NCBI RefSeq assembly: GCF_003014485.1
Contig: NZ_PYGA01000006.1
Coordinates: 241,143 to 305,142 of the forward strand
Source of the DNA: Murinocardiopsis flavida
GTDB lineage: Bacteria > Actinomycetota > Actinomycetes > Streptosporangiales > Streptosporangiaceae
Length of the DNA: 64,000 bases
Direction: 5' to 3'
In this document: piece after piece, positions 8,085 through 16,315 of the stretch
Layout: every line of letters begins with the position of its first letter
How positions within the stretch are numbered: position 1 is the first letter of the stretch
The notes under the pieces: model-generated
Databases searched by the model: none
What the model was told of the DNA's origin: nothing
What the model saw: the letters and a program-made list of their open reading frames with translations, nothing else
Translations under genes and position numbers: made by a program

Positions 8085-9401
8085 TCATTGGCGGTTTCGG
8101 CGGTGGGACTCGAACCACTCGGCGGCGGCTGTGCCCGCTGCGCGCCAGGCGTCGCCGCCCTCCGGCTCGTGCTCGGCGTGCGCGGCGACGCGCAGCTCGA
8201 ATGGGCCGCCGAGGCGGCCCAGCGCCCACTCGGTGAGCTCGCGGACGAGGGGGTCGTTGCCCTCCACCAGCACCAGGACGGGAGCGCGGACCGCTGCGAG
8301 CCGGTTCTCGGCGAGATCGATCCGGCCGCCCTGCGCCACGACCGCGGCGACGTCGTCCGGGTGCCGCGCGGCCGCCACCAGCGCCGCGGCGGCGCCGGTA
8401 CCCGAGCCGACCAGCCCGACCGGCCTGTCGGCCACAGCGGACGCCCGGCGCAGCCATCGCACCGCCGCGCCCAGCCGGTCCCCGAGCTCGTCCGGGCCGA
8501 TACCGCCCGACGTGCCGTTCGCCCGCCGCCACTCCGACTCGGTGAACAGGTCCAGCAGCAGGGTGGCGTAGCCCGCCCGCCGCACGATGGCGGCCGCGGC
8601 GCGCTGCCGGGGGTCGTGCCGCCCGTGGCCGAGCGCGAACACCACGGCGCCGTGCAGGGACGGGGGCACGCTGAGGTCGCCGTCGAGGTGGACGTCGCCG
8701 CCCGCGCGGATGCGCACGCCCCGCTCGGAGTCGGACTCCGCTGCGGGCACCCGCTGCTCCGCCAGCACAGCGGTCACGTACTCGTCGGTGAGCTGGGTGA
8801 AGTCGCGGTACCACTCCCCCACCGCGTGGAAGTTCTCCGGGACGGTGAGGACCACCAGGTGGTCGGCTTCGGAGCGCAGCGCCCGGACCGCTCCCGGCGC
8901 GCCCACCGGCACGGCGAGGATCAGGCGGTTGGGCCGCTGCCGGCGCACCATGCGCAGCGCCGCGCGGGCGGTGCCGCCGGTGGCCGCGCCGTCGTCGACG
9001 ACGATGACGTCGCGGCCCGTGAGGCGGGGCGACGGGTGCGACCCGCGGTAGGTCGCCAGCCGCCGGGCGAGCTCCGCGCGTTCGGCGCGGACGATGCCCG
9101 CGAGTTCGGCCCGGGACGTGCGCAGCCGCGCCAGCGCGTCGTCGTCGAAACTGACGTGGCCGTCCTCGGCGATGGCGCCCACACCGACCTCGGGCCGGTC
9201 GGGCAGGCCGATCTTGCGCACCATGAGGATGTCGAGCGGCACGCGCAGCCGCCGCGCCAGTTCGGCCCCCACCGGCACCCCGCCGCGGGGCAGGGCGACC
9301 ACGATGGGGTCGGCCGCGGCGAAAGGGCGCGCCCGTTCAGCGAGCCGGCGCCCTGCCTCGGCCCTGTCGGCGAACGGAAGCGATACGGGAAGCGGATTCA
9401 C
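8085..9401 (-). CDS. Phosphoribosyltransferase fused to an alpha/beta-hydrolase-like domain
   Basis: A 438-residue two-domain protein. Residues 1-215 are a type I phosphoribosyltransferase domain with the PRPP loop VIVVDDGAATGGTA (132-145) and the N-terminal segment VALPRGGVPVGAELA. Residues 225-438 resemble a dienelactone-hydrolase-like alpha/beta hydrolase. The expected nucleophile elbow G-x-S-x-G reads G332-S-G-T-G336, so glycine occupies the serine position, and the active-site His region (AHAEHEPE) is also unusual. Such fusions are common in actinobacteria and some lie near dormancy or stress genes; the substrate is not known. The gene is monocistronic and convergent with the WhiB-family gene. 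Confidence 0.85.
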   Translation of the reverse strand: MNPLPVSLPFADRAEAGRRLAERARPFAAADPIVVALPRGGVPVGAELARRLRVPLDILMVRKIGLPDRPEVGVGAIAEDGHVSFDDDALARLRTSRAELAGIVRAERAELARRLATYRGSHPSPRLTGRDVIVVDDGAATGGTARAALRMVRRQRPNRLILAVPVGAPGAVRALRSEADHLVVLTVPENFHAVGEWYRDFTQLTDEYVTAVLAEQRVPAAESDSERGVRIRAGGDVHLDGDLSVPPSLHGAVVFALGHGRHDPRQRAAAAIVRRAGYATLLLDLFTESEWRRANGTSGGIGPDELGDRLGAAVRWLRRASAVADRPVGLVGSGTGAAAALVAAARHPDDVAAVVAQGGRIDLAENRLAAVRAPVLVLVEGNDPLVRELTEWALGRLGGPFELRVAAHAEHEPEGGDAWRAAGTAAAEWFESHRRNRQ

Positions 9402-9486
9402 GGCGACCTACCGCGTTCTTAGGGAAAGTGCCTTGGCCATACCCGTTCGGGGTCGGCGGCCAACCCCGGGACCGCGGCCATTCTCC

Positions 9487-9504
9487 CCGCCCGGCGCCGG
9501 GCGG
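9487..9504 (-). terminator. 18-bp perfect palindrome after the acetyltransferase gene
   Basis: CCGCCCGGC/GCCGGGCGG is a perfect GC palindrome located 9 bases past the stop codon of the GNAT gene on the minus strand and before the PRT-hydrolase gene. Probably a terminator or a 3'-end stabiliser; there is no T-run. Confidence 0.5.
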
Positions 9505-9512
9505 CACCGGTG

Positions 9513-10079
9513 TCAGCTCACCGACTTGCGGAACTCGTCCTCGAGAACGGCCATGACCAGGGCGTCGTAACGGCGTCCCGCCCAGAGCAGGGTTTCGCGC
9601 AGCCGCCCCTCGACGGTGAAGCCGCACGCCCGGTAGGCGCTGATGGCGCGCATGTTGAACGAGTAGACCTCCAGCCACACGCGGTGCAACCCGAGGTTGT
9701 CGAAGGCGTGCGCCAGGACCAGCCGGGTGGCCTCCTTGCCGATGCCGTACCCGGTGAACTCGATGGACGCGAGGGAGATGCGGTATTCGGCGGTCTCGTT
9801 GTCGGGGTCGATGTCGACCAGCGCCAGCTCGCCGACGTAGCGCCCGCCGGGTTCCTCGGTGATGGCGAGGTCGAGCCGGTCGGTGCGGCCCTCCAGTCCG
9901 GCGCACCACTCCTCGACCTCGTCGGCGCCCGGCTTGCTGTGGGCGCCCCGCAGCCGCGCGACCTCGGCGTTGGCGATGGTGGCGTGGACGCCGTCGGCGT
10001 GCTCCTCAGTGAGGGGGACGAGTCGGACGTTCTCGCCGGTGAGGGTGGGCCGCTTCCGCAGGGCGTTGATGTCGATCAT
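9513..10079 (-). CDS. GNAT N-acetyltransferase (RimJ/RimL type)
   Basis: A 188-residue GNAT protein. The acetyl-CoA binding stretch is FTGYGIGKEATRLVLAHAF (108-126), with the family's LHRVWLEVYSFNMRAISAYRACGF arrangement (131-154) and the end WAGRRYDALVMAVL. RimJ/RimL relatives acetylate protein N-termini, aminoglycosides or small amines; this one is not assignable. ATG 10079 was preferred over an upstream in-frame start at 10307 because conservation begins at MIDINALRKRPTL, and a GGAG lies ten bases before it. It is divergent from the MFS gene; the 173 bases between them hold both promoters. Confidence 0.88.
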   Translation of the reverse strand: MIDINALRKRPTLTGENVRLVPLTEEHADGVHATIANAEVARLRGAHSKPGADEVEEWCAGLEGRTDRLDLAITEEPGGRYVGELALVDIDPDNETAEYRISLASIEFTGYGIGKEATRLVLAHAFDNLGLHRVWLEVYSFNMRAISAYRACGFTVEGRLRETLLWAGRRYDALVMAVLEDEFRKSVS

Positions 10080-10252
10080 CCGTCGGTGGCTCCGGTCGTC
10101 CGTGTCAGGCCCTGCTGCCGGCGCGGGGAACGGCAGCCCATCCGTCCTGTCTATGCGGCGATGCGGGCCCCTGGCAAGCGGGGCCTGCGGCGGGACTCGT
10201 AGCATCGTCGGGTGCCCGCGCCAGGCGGCGCGCGACGAGCGATGGAGGCCGC

Positions 10253-11467
10253 GTGAGCGCGAACCCGCAGACCGCCGCGACCACGGACCCGGTGGCGCGG
10301 CGCGCACGTGCCGCAGTCGCGGCGCTGTTCCTCGCCAACGGCTTCACTGTGACCAACATCGTGCCGTGGTGGCCCGTCCTCAAGGACACCCTGCACCTGT
10401 CCAATACCGCCGTGGGGACCGCTATTGCGGCGATGCCGTTCGGGGCGCTCGCTCTCGGGATGCTCGCGGGCCCGCTCATCGCGCGCTTCGGCAGCGCGCG
10501 CGTCTCGGTCGTCACCGGGCTGCTGGCGGCGTTGACGCTGCCGCTGGTGTCCCTTGCACCGGGCTGGTGGGCGCTCGCGATGGCGATGTTCGTCCTGGGC
10601 ACCATGGACACCTGGATGGACTCCGCGATGAACGCCCACGGCCTGCGCGTGCAGCGCCGCTACGGGCGCACGATCATCAACACCTTCCACGCGGTGTGGA
10701 GCATCGGCGCGGTCGCGGGCGGACTCACGGGCACCGCGATGTCGGCCCTCGGCGTCCCGATGGCGGCCCACCTCGCGGGCGTGACGGTGCTGCTGATCGC
10801 CGTGACGCTGGGCAGCTACCGGTTCCTGCTCACCGGCCCGGAGCACGCCGAGCGCTCCGAGGAGAGCCACACGCCGACCGCGCGGGAGGTCCGCCGGCTC
10901 ATCGGCAAGGCGGCGGGGACGCTCGTCGCCCTCAGCGCGCTGCTGATGATGGCCGGCGCGATCGAGGACTCCGCCGCCGCGTGGGGCGCCGTGTACATGC
11001 GCGACCAGTTCGCGGCCCCGGCGGTGCTGGTCGGGCTGCCGTTCGTGGTGTGCCAGGCGATGATGACGATCGGCCGGCTGTTCGGCGACCGGCTGACCGA
11101 CCGGTTCGGCGCTGTCACGGTGACCCGCGCCGGGATGGTGATCGCCGCAGTGGGGCTGGGCTTCGCGCTGCTGGTGCCGCATCCGCTGACGACCATCGCG
11201 GGGTTCGGCCTTTCGGGGCTGGGGGTGGCGGTGCTGTTCCCGCTGGCGCTGGCCGCCGCTGGGGAGATCCCCGGCGTCCGCAGCGGCGACGGCGTCGCGA
11301 TCACCGCGTGGCTGGGGCGGGTGGGCTTCCTCGCGTTCCCGCCGCTGATCGGGCTGATCGCCGACGCGAGTTCGCTGCGCATGGGCCTGTGGGCGATCCC
11401 GGTCGCGGCGGTCCTGGCGTTCGTCCTCGCGCGGCCGCTGCGCCGCGCGGCGCGCGAGCACGCCTGA
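10253..11467 (+). CDS. MFS transporter
   Basis: A 404-residue major facilitator with 12 predicted membrane helices in two halves. The loop after helix 2 carries GPLIARFGSARVS and the second half repeats it as GDRLTDRFGAVTVTRAG, the classic helix 2-3 signature of the superfamily. The sequence around WTWMDSAMNAHG..QRRYGRTIINTFHAVWSIGA fits the sugar/drug-type MFS group often annotated as fucose permease-like. The substrate is unknown. GTG start at 10253 follows GGAGG (10244-10248). The stop codon lies only 11 bases from the stop of the convergent HNH gene. Confidence 0.88.
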   Translation: MSANPQTAATTDPVARRARAAVAALFLANGFTVTNIVPWWPVLKDTLHLSNTAVGTAIAAMPFGALALGMLAGPLIARFGSARVSVVTGLLAALTLPLVSLAPGWWALAMAMFVLGTMDTWMDSAMNAHGLRVQRRYGRTIINTFHAVWSIGAVAGGLTGTAMSALGVPMAAHLAGVTVLLIAVTLGSYRFLLTGPEHAERSEESHTPTAREVRRLIGKAAGTLVALSALLMMAGAIEDSAAAWGAVYMRDQFAAPAVLVGLPFVVCQAMMTIGRLFGDRLTDRFGAVTVTRAGMVIAAVGLGFALLVPHPLTTIAGFGLSGLGVAVLFPLALAAAGEIPGVRSGDGVAITAWLGRVGFLAFPPLIGLIADASSLRMGLWAIPVAAVLAFVLARPLRRAAREHA

Positions 11468-11478
11468 GCGGCGCCCGC

Positions 11479-12219
11479 TCAGGCTCCGGGGCAGGCGGCG
11501 AGCATGCCGGTCAGGGCGTCGCGGTCGCTCTTTCCGACCGGGAGGCCGTACTCGTCGAGCACCCGGATGTAGACGACCGCGTAGCGGCAGCGGCCGCCGT
11601 CGAAGGGCATCCATTCGCCGGGGCCGGAGTCGCCCTTGGACATGTTCGCCGGGCCGTCGGAGGCGAGGAGGTTCGCCGGGTCGTTGGCGAAGGTGACGCG
11701 GCGGTCGCGGTCCCAGTCGTCGGCGCCCATCTGCCAGGCGAGCGACAGGGGGACGACGTGGTCGATCTGCACGGTGCGCGGGCTGCTCCGGTCGAACGCG
11801 ATGCGCTTGCCGGTGTAGGGGTCGTCGAGGAACCCGCTCCGGACGGCGCAGTCCCTGCCGATGTCCGTCTCGACGAGGTCGCGGGTGAGGATGTCGTTGC
11901 GGGTGGAGCACCCGTTGTCGTCGGTGTCGACCCAGCCGGAGCCGAACTCGTCGCGGTCGTACTTCTCGGTGCGGTCCGCCCGGCCGGACGGTACCGACCG
12001 CAGGGCGGCCCGCGCGGCGTCGGCCTCGGCGGCGGTGACCCGGTCGCCGCCCGCGGCGGAGGGCGCGGGGTCGGGCCCGCCGGAGGCCGGCGGGGTTTCG
12101 GGGCCGCCGCTGAGCAGGACCGCGGCGGCCACCGCCGTCGCGGCGGTGGCGACGGCCGCGGCGGCGATGCCGCGGTTCCGGACCCGGCGGCCGGTCGGCT
12201 TGCGGGGGGATCGGTTCAC
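11479..12219 (-). CDS. Secreted HNH endonuclease family protein
   Basis: A 246-residue protein with a basic N-terminus and one hydrophobic segment (about 17-37) that serves as a signal peptide or anchor, then a Pro/Ala linker, then a nuclease domain. The HNH core is QIDHVVPLSLAW (151-162; His154 as the general base) with FANDPANLLASDGPANMSKGD (177-197) supplying the Asn and the metal-site residues. This is the GmrSD/DUF1524-like extracellular nuclease type common in actinobacteria, probably cutting DNA outside the cell. The GTG at 12219 is the most plausible start before the signal segment; it has no good ribosome site, so the start is uncertain. Confidence 0.8.
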   Translation of the reverse strand: MNRSPRKPTGRRVRNRGIAAAAVATAATAVAAAVLLSGGPETPPASGGPDPAPSAAGGDRVTAAEADAARAALRSVPSGRADRTEKYDRDEFGSGWVDTDDNGCSTRNDILTRDLVETDIGRDCAVRSGFLDDPYTGKRIAFDRSSPRTVQIDHVVPLSLAWQMGADDWDRDRRVTFANDPANLLASDGPANMSKGDSGPGEWMPFDGGRCRYAVVYIRVLDEYGLPVGKSDRDALTGMLAACPGA

Positions 12220-12416
12220 GGTGCACACCCGGGTGGTGCGGGGAGGTGGGTCACGGGTCGCAGCGCGGGCGGGGCGCTGATACGCGGGGGCCGTACAAGG
12301 GAGGTCGTCTAGGACGATACGCCGCATTCCGGCACGAGGCGTACGGCCTGCCGCTCCGGGCTGGGTGCCAGGGGGCCGAAACGGTCCACGGCTGCCGTGT
12401 CGAGTGGCGTGCGGTG

Positions 12417-13913
12417 CTACCGGGCGGGGGTCTGCGCGCCGCCGTGGTCGCCGTGCGGGTCGGCGCCCCTGCCGTTGTCGGGCGGCGCCGCGGGCTCGGC
12501 CGCGCCGCCGCCGTCGCCCGGGTCGGGTGCGGGGGGCCGCTGCGATCCGGCCTGCCCGTCGAGGCGGCCCGCCGCTTCGGCACCGCTGCGGACGCCGTCG
12601 CCGCTCGGCCGGGGCGGCGCGGGGGGCTCCTGTGCGGGGAGCGGGGTCCGGCGGGCGGGCGGCTCGGCCGCGCCGTCGGGGCGGGGCGGGGCGGCGCCGT
12701 CGCCGGGCTCCGCGCGGCCGTCCCCGTCGCGCTGCGCCCGCGTCCCCGCCTGCTCCGCCGGTGCCGTCTCGCGGGGTGCCGTCTCCCCCGGCTCCTGCGG
12801 CGCTGCCGGCTCCTCCTCCGGATCCCGTGTCCCGGTCGCCTCGGCCTCGTGGGGTTCCGTGGCCGGGGGCGCGTCCTCGTCGTCGCCCTGATCGCCGGGG
12901 TCCGCGTCGGCCGCGGTGACGTTTTGCAGGGCCCGCTCGTGGCGCTCGACGACGCGGCGGGAGCGGGCGTGGCGCCGCGCCGCGATGGCGGCGCGCGCCG
13001 ACGCGGTCTCGGGGGTCGGCCACATGGCGTCGATCTCGGCGTTCAGCGAGCTGCCGATGAGCACGGCCAGCGCCATGACGTACAGCCACGCCAGGATGAT
13101 GATCGGCGCCGCGAGCGAGCCGTAGACCGTGACCTCGCCGAACGAGGCGTCGAGGTAGACGCGCAGGCCGACCGAGCCGAACATCAGGATGAGCACGGCC
13201 ACGAGCGCGCCGGGCAGGTGCCGCCACAGCGGCGTGTGCACGGGGACGCTGAGCGCGTAGAGCACCACGATGCACGCGAGGGAGAGCAGCCCCACGATCG
13301 GCCAGTAGCTGAGGTGCATGTAGGGGGCCGTCATGGGGAGCAGCCGTTCGAGCAGGTCGGGCCCTGCGACGACCACGGGCAGGACGACCAGGCCGAACAG
13401 CAGCCCGCCGAGGTAGGCGACGAACGCGAGCGCCCGGTGCCAGATGAAGCCGCGCAGGTCCTCCAGCCCGTAGGAGATCGTGATCGCCTCGATGAACACG
13501 CTCATCGCGCGCGAGCCCGACCAGAGCGACACCAGGAAGGACACCGAGAGGAGGCCGCCTTGGGCGCCGCGGATGAAGTCGTCCACGAGGGGGGTCACCA
13601 GGGTGTCGACCGTGTTGGACGTGAGGGCCTTCGCGGCGAGGTCGAGGATCCAGGCGCGGATGTCGAGGACGGTGCGGGCGCCGAGGACCGAGCGCAGGTG
13701 GCCGAGGGTGCCGACGAGCCCGAGGAGCAGCGCGGGCAGCGACAGCAGGGCGAAGAACGCGGATTCGGCCGCCAGGCCGAGGACGCGGGTGCGGTACGCG
13801 GACATGGTGGTGCGCACGATGAGGGTCGCGGCGGCCCCCGGGATGCGGTGGCGGGTCCGCCATTGCCGCGCGGCCTCGATCAGCCGTTCCAGGAGGGTAC
13901 CCACATCGTCCAC
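12417..13913 (-). CDS. YihY/virulence factor BrkB family membrane protein
   Basis: A 498-residue protein whose first 320 residues hold six or so membrane helices and the YihY family core (LAAESAFFALLSLPALLLGL, LWSGSRAMSVFIEAI, SLAAPIIILAWLYVMALAVLIGSSLNAE). Members were once called RNase BN but are integral membrane proteins of unknown role. The last 165 residues are Pro/Gly/Glu/Asp-rich and surely disordered; this tail is long for the family. I take GTG 13913 as start because homologs begin near VDDVGTLLERLIEA; a TTG at 13973 in the same frame is possible. No clear ribosome site precedes either. It is divergent from the sulfur operon. Confidence 0.85.
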   Translation of the reverse strand: MDDVGTLLERLIEAARQWRTRHRIPGAAATLIVRTTMSAYRTRVLGLAAESAFFALLSLPALLLGLVGTLGHLRSVLGARTVLDIRAWILDLAAKALTSNTVDTLVTPLVDDFIRGAQGGLLSVSFLVSLWSGSRAMSVFIEAITISYGLEDLRGFIWHRALAFVAYLGGLLFGLVVLPVVVAGPDLLERLLPMTAPYMHLSYWPIVGLLSLACIVVLYALSVPVHTPLWRHLPGALVAVLILMFGSVGLRVYLDASFGEVTVYGSLAAPIIILAWLYVMALAVLIGSSLNAEIDAMWPTPETASARAAIAARRHARSRRVVERHERALQNVTAADADPGDQGDDEDAPPATEPHEAEATGTRDPEEEPAAPQEPGETAPRETAPAEQAGTRAQRDGDGRAEPGDGAAPPRPDGAAEPPARRTPLPAQEPPAPPRPSGDGVRSGAEAAGRLDGQAGSQRPPAPDPGDGGGAAEPAAPPDNGRGADPHGDHGGAQTPAR

Positions 13914-13984
13914 GGTAAACGCAGGGTGCGCGCCGCCGGGAGGGGCTCGCGGTCGGTGCCGATTAGATGGCAAAACGTGATCGA

Positions 13985-14010
13985 TATACCTACTATTGTG
14001 GTAGGTTATA
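13985..14010. promoter_or_regulatory. AT-rich dyad upstream of the sulfur operon
   Basis: TATACCTAC (13985-13993) and GTAGGTTATA (14001-14010) form an inverted repeat around TATTGTG, perfect over ACCTAC/GTAGGT and extended by flanking TATA. It stands out in an otherwise GC-rich gap, about 85 bases before the leader peptide and 70 bases before the YihY start. It looks like a repressor site or a core promoter element for the sulfur genes. Which regulator binds is unknown. Confidence 0.5.
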
Positions 14011-14094
14011 TATGTTATACGTGATGCGCTTCACCCGCGCTCCCGCCCGCACGCACCTGGACAAAGCTCCGGCGCGCATGCCATCGTCAAAGAC

Positions 14095-14184
14095 ATGTTC
14101 GCTGCCCTCGACCCGATGCTCTGCGCGCGCCTGCACGTAGATCTTCTTCGGGTCCGCAGCGCCATCTGTCGCAACGTAGGTTGA
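14095..14184 (+). CDS. Leader peptide of the sulfur-assimilation operon
   Basis: A 29-codon reading frame whose product contains RLHVDLLRVRSAICR (residues 12-26), with cysteines at 10 and 25. This matches the short actinobacterial leader peptides with an H-V-D-L-L-R-x-x-S-A-I-C core that I know from upstream of sulfur-metabolism genes, where ribosome stalling at cysteine codons is thought to sense cysteine or sulfur supply. It ends 180 bases before the sulfite reductase start, and a small hairpin lies between. A second in-frame ATG at 14116 would give a 22-residue product; the conserved core is included in both. Translation is not proven. Confidence 0.8.
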   Translation: MFAALDPMLCARLHVDLLRVRSAICRNVG

Positions 14185-14209
14185 CCCCGCTGCCGCATGC
14201 CCTCTTTCA

Positions 14210-14225
14210 GCCCTGCATTCAGGGC
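14210..14225 (+). other. Small hairpin between leader peptide and sulfite reductase
   Basis: GCCCTG (14210-14215) pairs with CAGGGC (14220-14225) across a CATT loop, 25 bases after the leader stop codon. It could be part of an attenuator structure. It is short and has no T-run, so a role in termination is only a guess. Confidence 0.3.
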
Positions 14226-14364
14226 CGCGCGGCGCCGACGTTCGCTCTCACTCCCGTTCTGACCAACCACGGTTCCCGCCACGACGACGTGCGGAACTCG
14301 GGGTCGGTGCGGCGTGGGGACCCGTCGGCGGGCGCGTCCCGCGATCCGCTCGGAGGACCCCGCG

Positions 14365-16050
14365 ATGCCTCCCGCATCCGCAACGACCGATCCCAAGAAG
14401 ACCCGCCCCCGCAAGGGCGAAGGCCAGTGGGCTCTCGGCTACCGCGAGCCGCTGAACAAGAACGAGGAGAACAAGAAGAACGACGACGGGCTCAATTGCG
14501 CCCAGCGCATCATCGACGTCTACTCCAAGGCCGGTTTCGACTCCATCGACCCCGCCGACCTCCGCGGGCGTTTCCGCTGGTACGGCCTTTACACCCAGCG
14601 CGCCCCCGGTATCGACGGCGGTAAGACCGCCGTCCTCGAACCCGAGGAGCTGGACGACCGCTACTTCATGCTGCGCATCCGCATCGACGGCGGCCAGCTC
14701 AGCGTCGCCCAGCTGCGCGCCGTCGCCGAGATCTCCACGGAGTACGGCCGCGACACCGCCGACATCACCGACCGCCAGAACGTCCAGCTGCACTGGGTGC
14801 GCATCGAGGACGTCCCCGCCATCTGGGAGAAGCTGGAGTCGGTGGGGCTGTCCACCACCGAGGCGTGCGGCGACACCCCGCGGGTCATCCTCGGCTGCCC
14901 GCTCGCCGGCATCGACGTCGACGAGGTCCTCGACGCGAGCGAGCAGATCCAGCAGGTCTACGACGACCACATCGGGTCCCCGCTGTTCTCCAACCTGCCG
15001 CGCAAGTTCAAGAGCTCCATCGCGGGCTGCTCGGTGTACTGCGTCAACCACGAGATCAACGACGTCGCGTTCGTCGGCGTGACCGGCCCCGACGGCACGC
15101 CGGGCTACGACCTGTTCGTCGGCGGCGGGCTCTCCACCAACCCGATGTTCGCCAAGCGGCTGGGCACCTTCGTCCGCCCGGACCAGCTCAGCGACGTGTG
15201 GGCGGGGGTCTGCGGGATCTTCCGCGACTACGGCTACCGCCGGCTGCGGCACCGGGCCCGCATCAAGTTCCTGATCAAGGACTGGGGCCCGGCGAAGTTC
15301 CGCGAGGTGCTGGAGAAGGACTACCTCGACTACGCGCTCCCCGACGGGCCGGCCCCCGACCTCGACCCGGGCCTGCGCCGCGACCACATCGGCGTGCACC
15401 GCCAGCGCGACGGCCGCAACTACGTCGGGTTCGCCCCGAAGGTCGGCCGGGTGTCAGGGAGCACGCTGTCGCGCATCGCCGACATCGCCGAGGCGCACGG
15501 GTCGGACCGCATCCGCACCACCGCCGACCAGAAGCTCGTGGTGCTCGACATCACCGACGACCTGGTCGAGCCGATCACCGCGCAGCTGGAGGACGCGGGG
15601 CTGGCGGTGCGGCCCAGCGTGTTCCGCCGCCAGACCATGGCCTGCACCGGCATCGAGTTCTGCAAGCTCGCGATCGTCGAGACCAAGGCGCGCGGCGAGC
15701 GGCTCATCGAGGAGCTGGAGCAGCGGCTGCCCGACTTCCCCGAGCCCGTCAGCATCAACATCAACGGCTGCCCCAACTCCTGCGCCCGCATCCAGGTCGC
15801 CGACATCGGGCTGAAGGGCCAGCTCGTCACCGACGACGACGGCAACCACGTCGAAGGCTTCCAGGTGCACCTGGGCGGCGCCATGGGCCACAACGCGGCG
15901 TTCGGCCGCAAGGTCCGTGGCCTGAAGACCACCTCCGAGGGGCTGCCCGACTACATCGAGCGGGTCCTGCGGCGCTTCCAGGAGCAGAAGGCCGACGGCG
16001 AGGCGTTCGCGCAGTGGGTCGTCCGCGCAGAGGACGGTGACCTGTCATGA
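14365..16050 (+). CDS. sir: Ferredoxin-dependent assimilatory sulfite reductase
   Basis: A 561-residue siroheme/[4Fe-4S] enzyme that reduces sulfite to sulfide. The cluster-siroheme cysteines are in ACTGIEFC (Cys427, Cys433) and NGCPNSC (Cys469, Cys473). The first half has FRWYGLYTQRAPG (70-82) and EACGDTPRVILGCPLAG (167-182), as in the actinobacterial SirA/NirA group, where a Tyr-Cys crosslink sits near the siroheme. Nitrite reductase is the alternative name in this family, but the neighbours (cysH, chelatase) and leader make sulfite the likely substrate. ATG 14365 has GGAGGA eight bases upstream. It is the first enzyme gene of a four-gene operon. Confidence 0.93.
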   Translation: MPPASATTDPKKTRPRKGEGQWALGYREPLNKNEENKKNDDGLNCAQRIIDVYSKAGFDSIDPADLRGRFRWYGLYTQRAPGIDGGKTAVLEPEELDDRYFMLRIRIDGGQLSVAQLRAVAEISTEYGRDTADITDRQNVQLHWVRIEDVPAIWEKLESVGLSTTEACGDTPRVILGCPLAGIDVDEVLDASEQIQQVYDDHIGSPLFSNLPRKFKSSIAGCSVYCVNHEINDVAFVGVTGPDGTPGYDLFVGGGLSTNPMFAKRLGTFVRPDQLSDVWAGVCGIFRDYGYRRLRHRARIKFLIKDWGPAKFREVLEKDYLDYALPDGPAPDLDPGLRRDHIGVHRQRDGRNYVGFAPKVGRVSGSTLSRIADIAEAHGSDRIRTTADQKLVVLDITDDLVEPITAQLEDAGLAVRPSVFRRQTMACTGIEFCKLAIVETKARGERLIEELEQRLPDFPEPVSININGCPNSCARIQVADIGLKGQLVTDDDGNHVEGFQVHLGGAMGHNAAFGRKVRGLKTTSEGLPDYIERVLRRFQEQKADGEAFAQWVVRAEDGDLS

Positions 16051-16096
16051 GACCGGGACGCAGCGGGACCGTCCGGACCGGGGCGGGGGTGCCGGC

Positions 16097-16315
16097 ATGA
16101 GCGCCAGAGCAGCCCCGTTCTACTGCCCGTTCTGCGGCGACGAGGACCTCGAACCGCACGAGGGCGACGGTGCGGGCGGCGAAGGCTACGCGTGGGCGTG
16201 CGGCGCCTGCGCGCGGGTGTTCAAGGTGAAGTTCGTCGGCCTGCGCGCGGCCTCCCTCGCCGCAGTCGACAGTGCTACAGAATCGACCGCCACACGGACG
16301 GGTGAGGACGCGTGA
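16097..16315 (+). CDS. Small zinc-ribbon protein of the sulfur operon
   Basis: A 72-residue protein with two CxxC pairs, Cys10/Cys13 and Cys35/Cys38, forming a zinc ribbon, followed by the segment VFKVKFVGL. I recall similar short proteins between sulfite reductase and cysH in Streptomyces. The role is unknown; a metal-dependent accessory or rubredoxin-like function for sulfite reduction is possible but speculative. ATG 16097 lies 46 bases after the sulfite reductase stop, behind GGGGGTGCCGG. Its stop codon overlaps the cysH start by four bases, so translation is coupled. Confidence 0.8.
   Translation: MSARAAPFYCPFCGDEDLEPHEGDGAGGEGYAWACGACARVFKVKFVGLRAASLAAVDSATESTATRTGEDA

Noticed and set aside
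8100..8125. A tRNA-like T-arm (GGTTCGAGTCC on the minus strand).
   Set aside because: It is codons for EWFESH at the end of the PRT-hydrolase gene; no acceptor, D or anticodon arm surrounds it.
11479..13863. A 794-codon minus-strand frame joining the HNH nuclease to sequence within the YihY gene.
   Set aside because: The upstream part is a shifted reading of the YihY gene. The nuclease has its own signal-peptide start near 12219.
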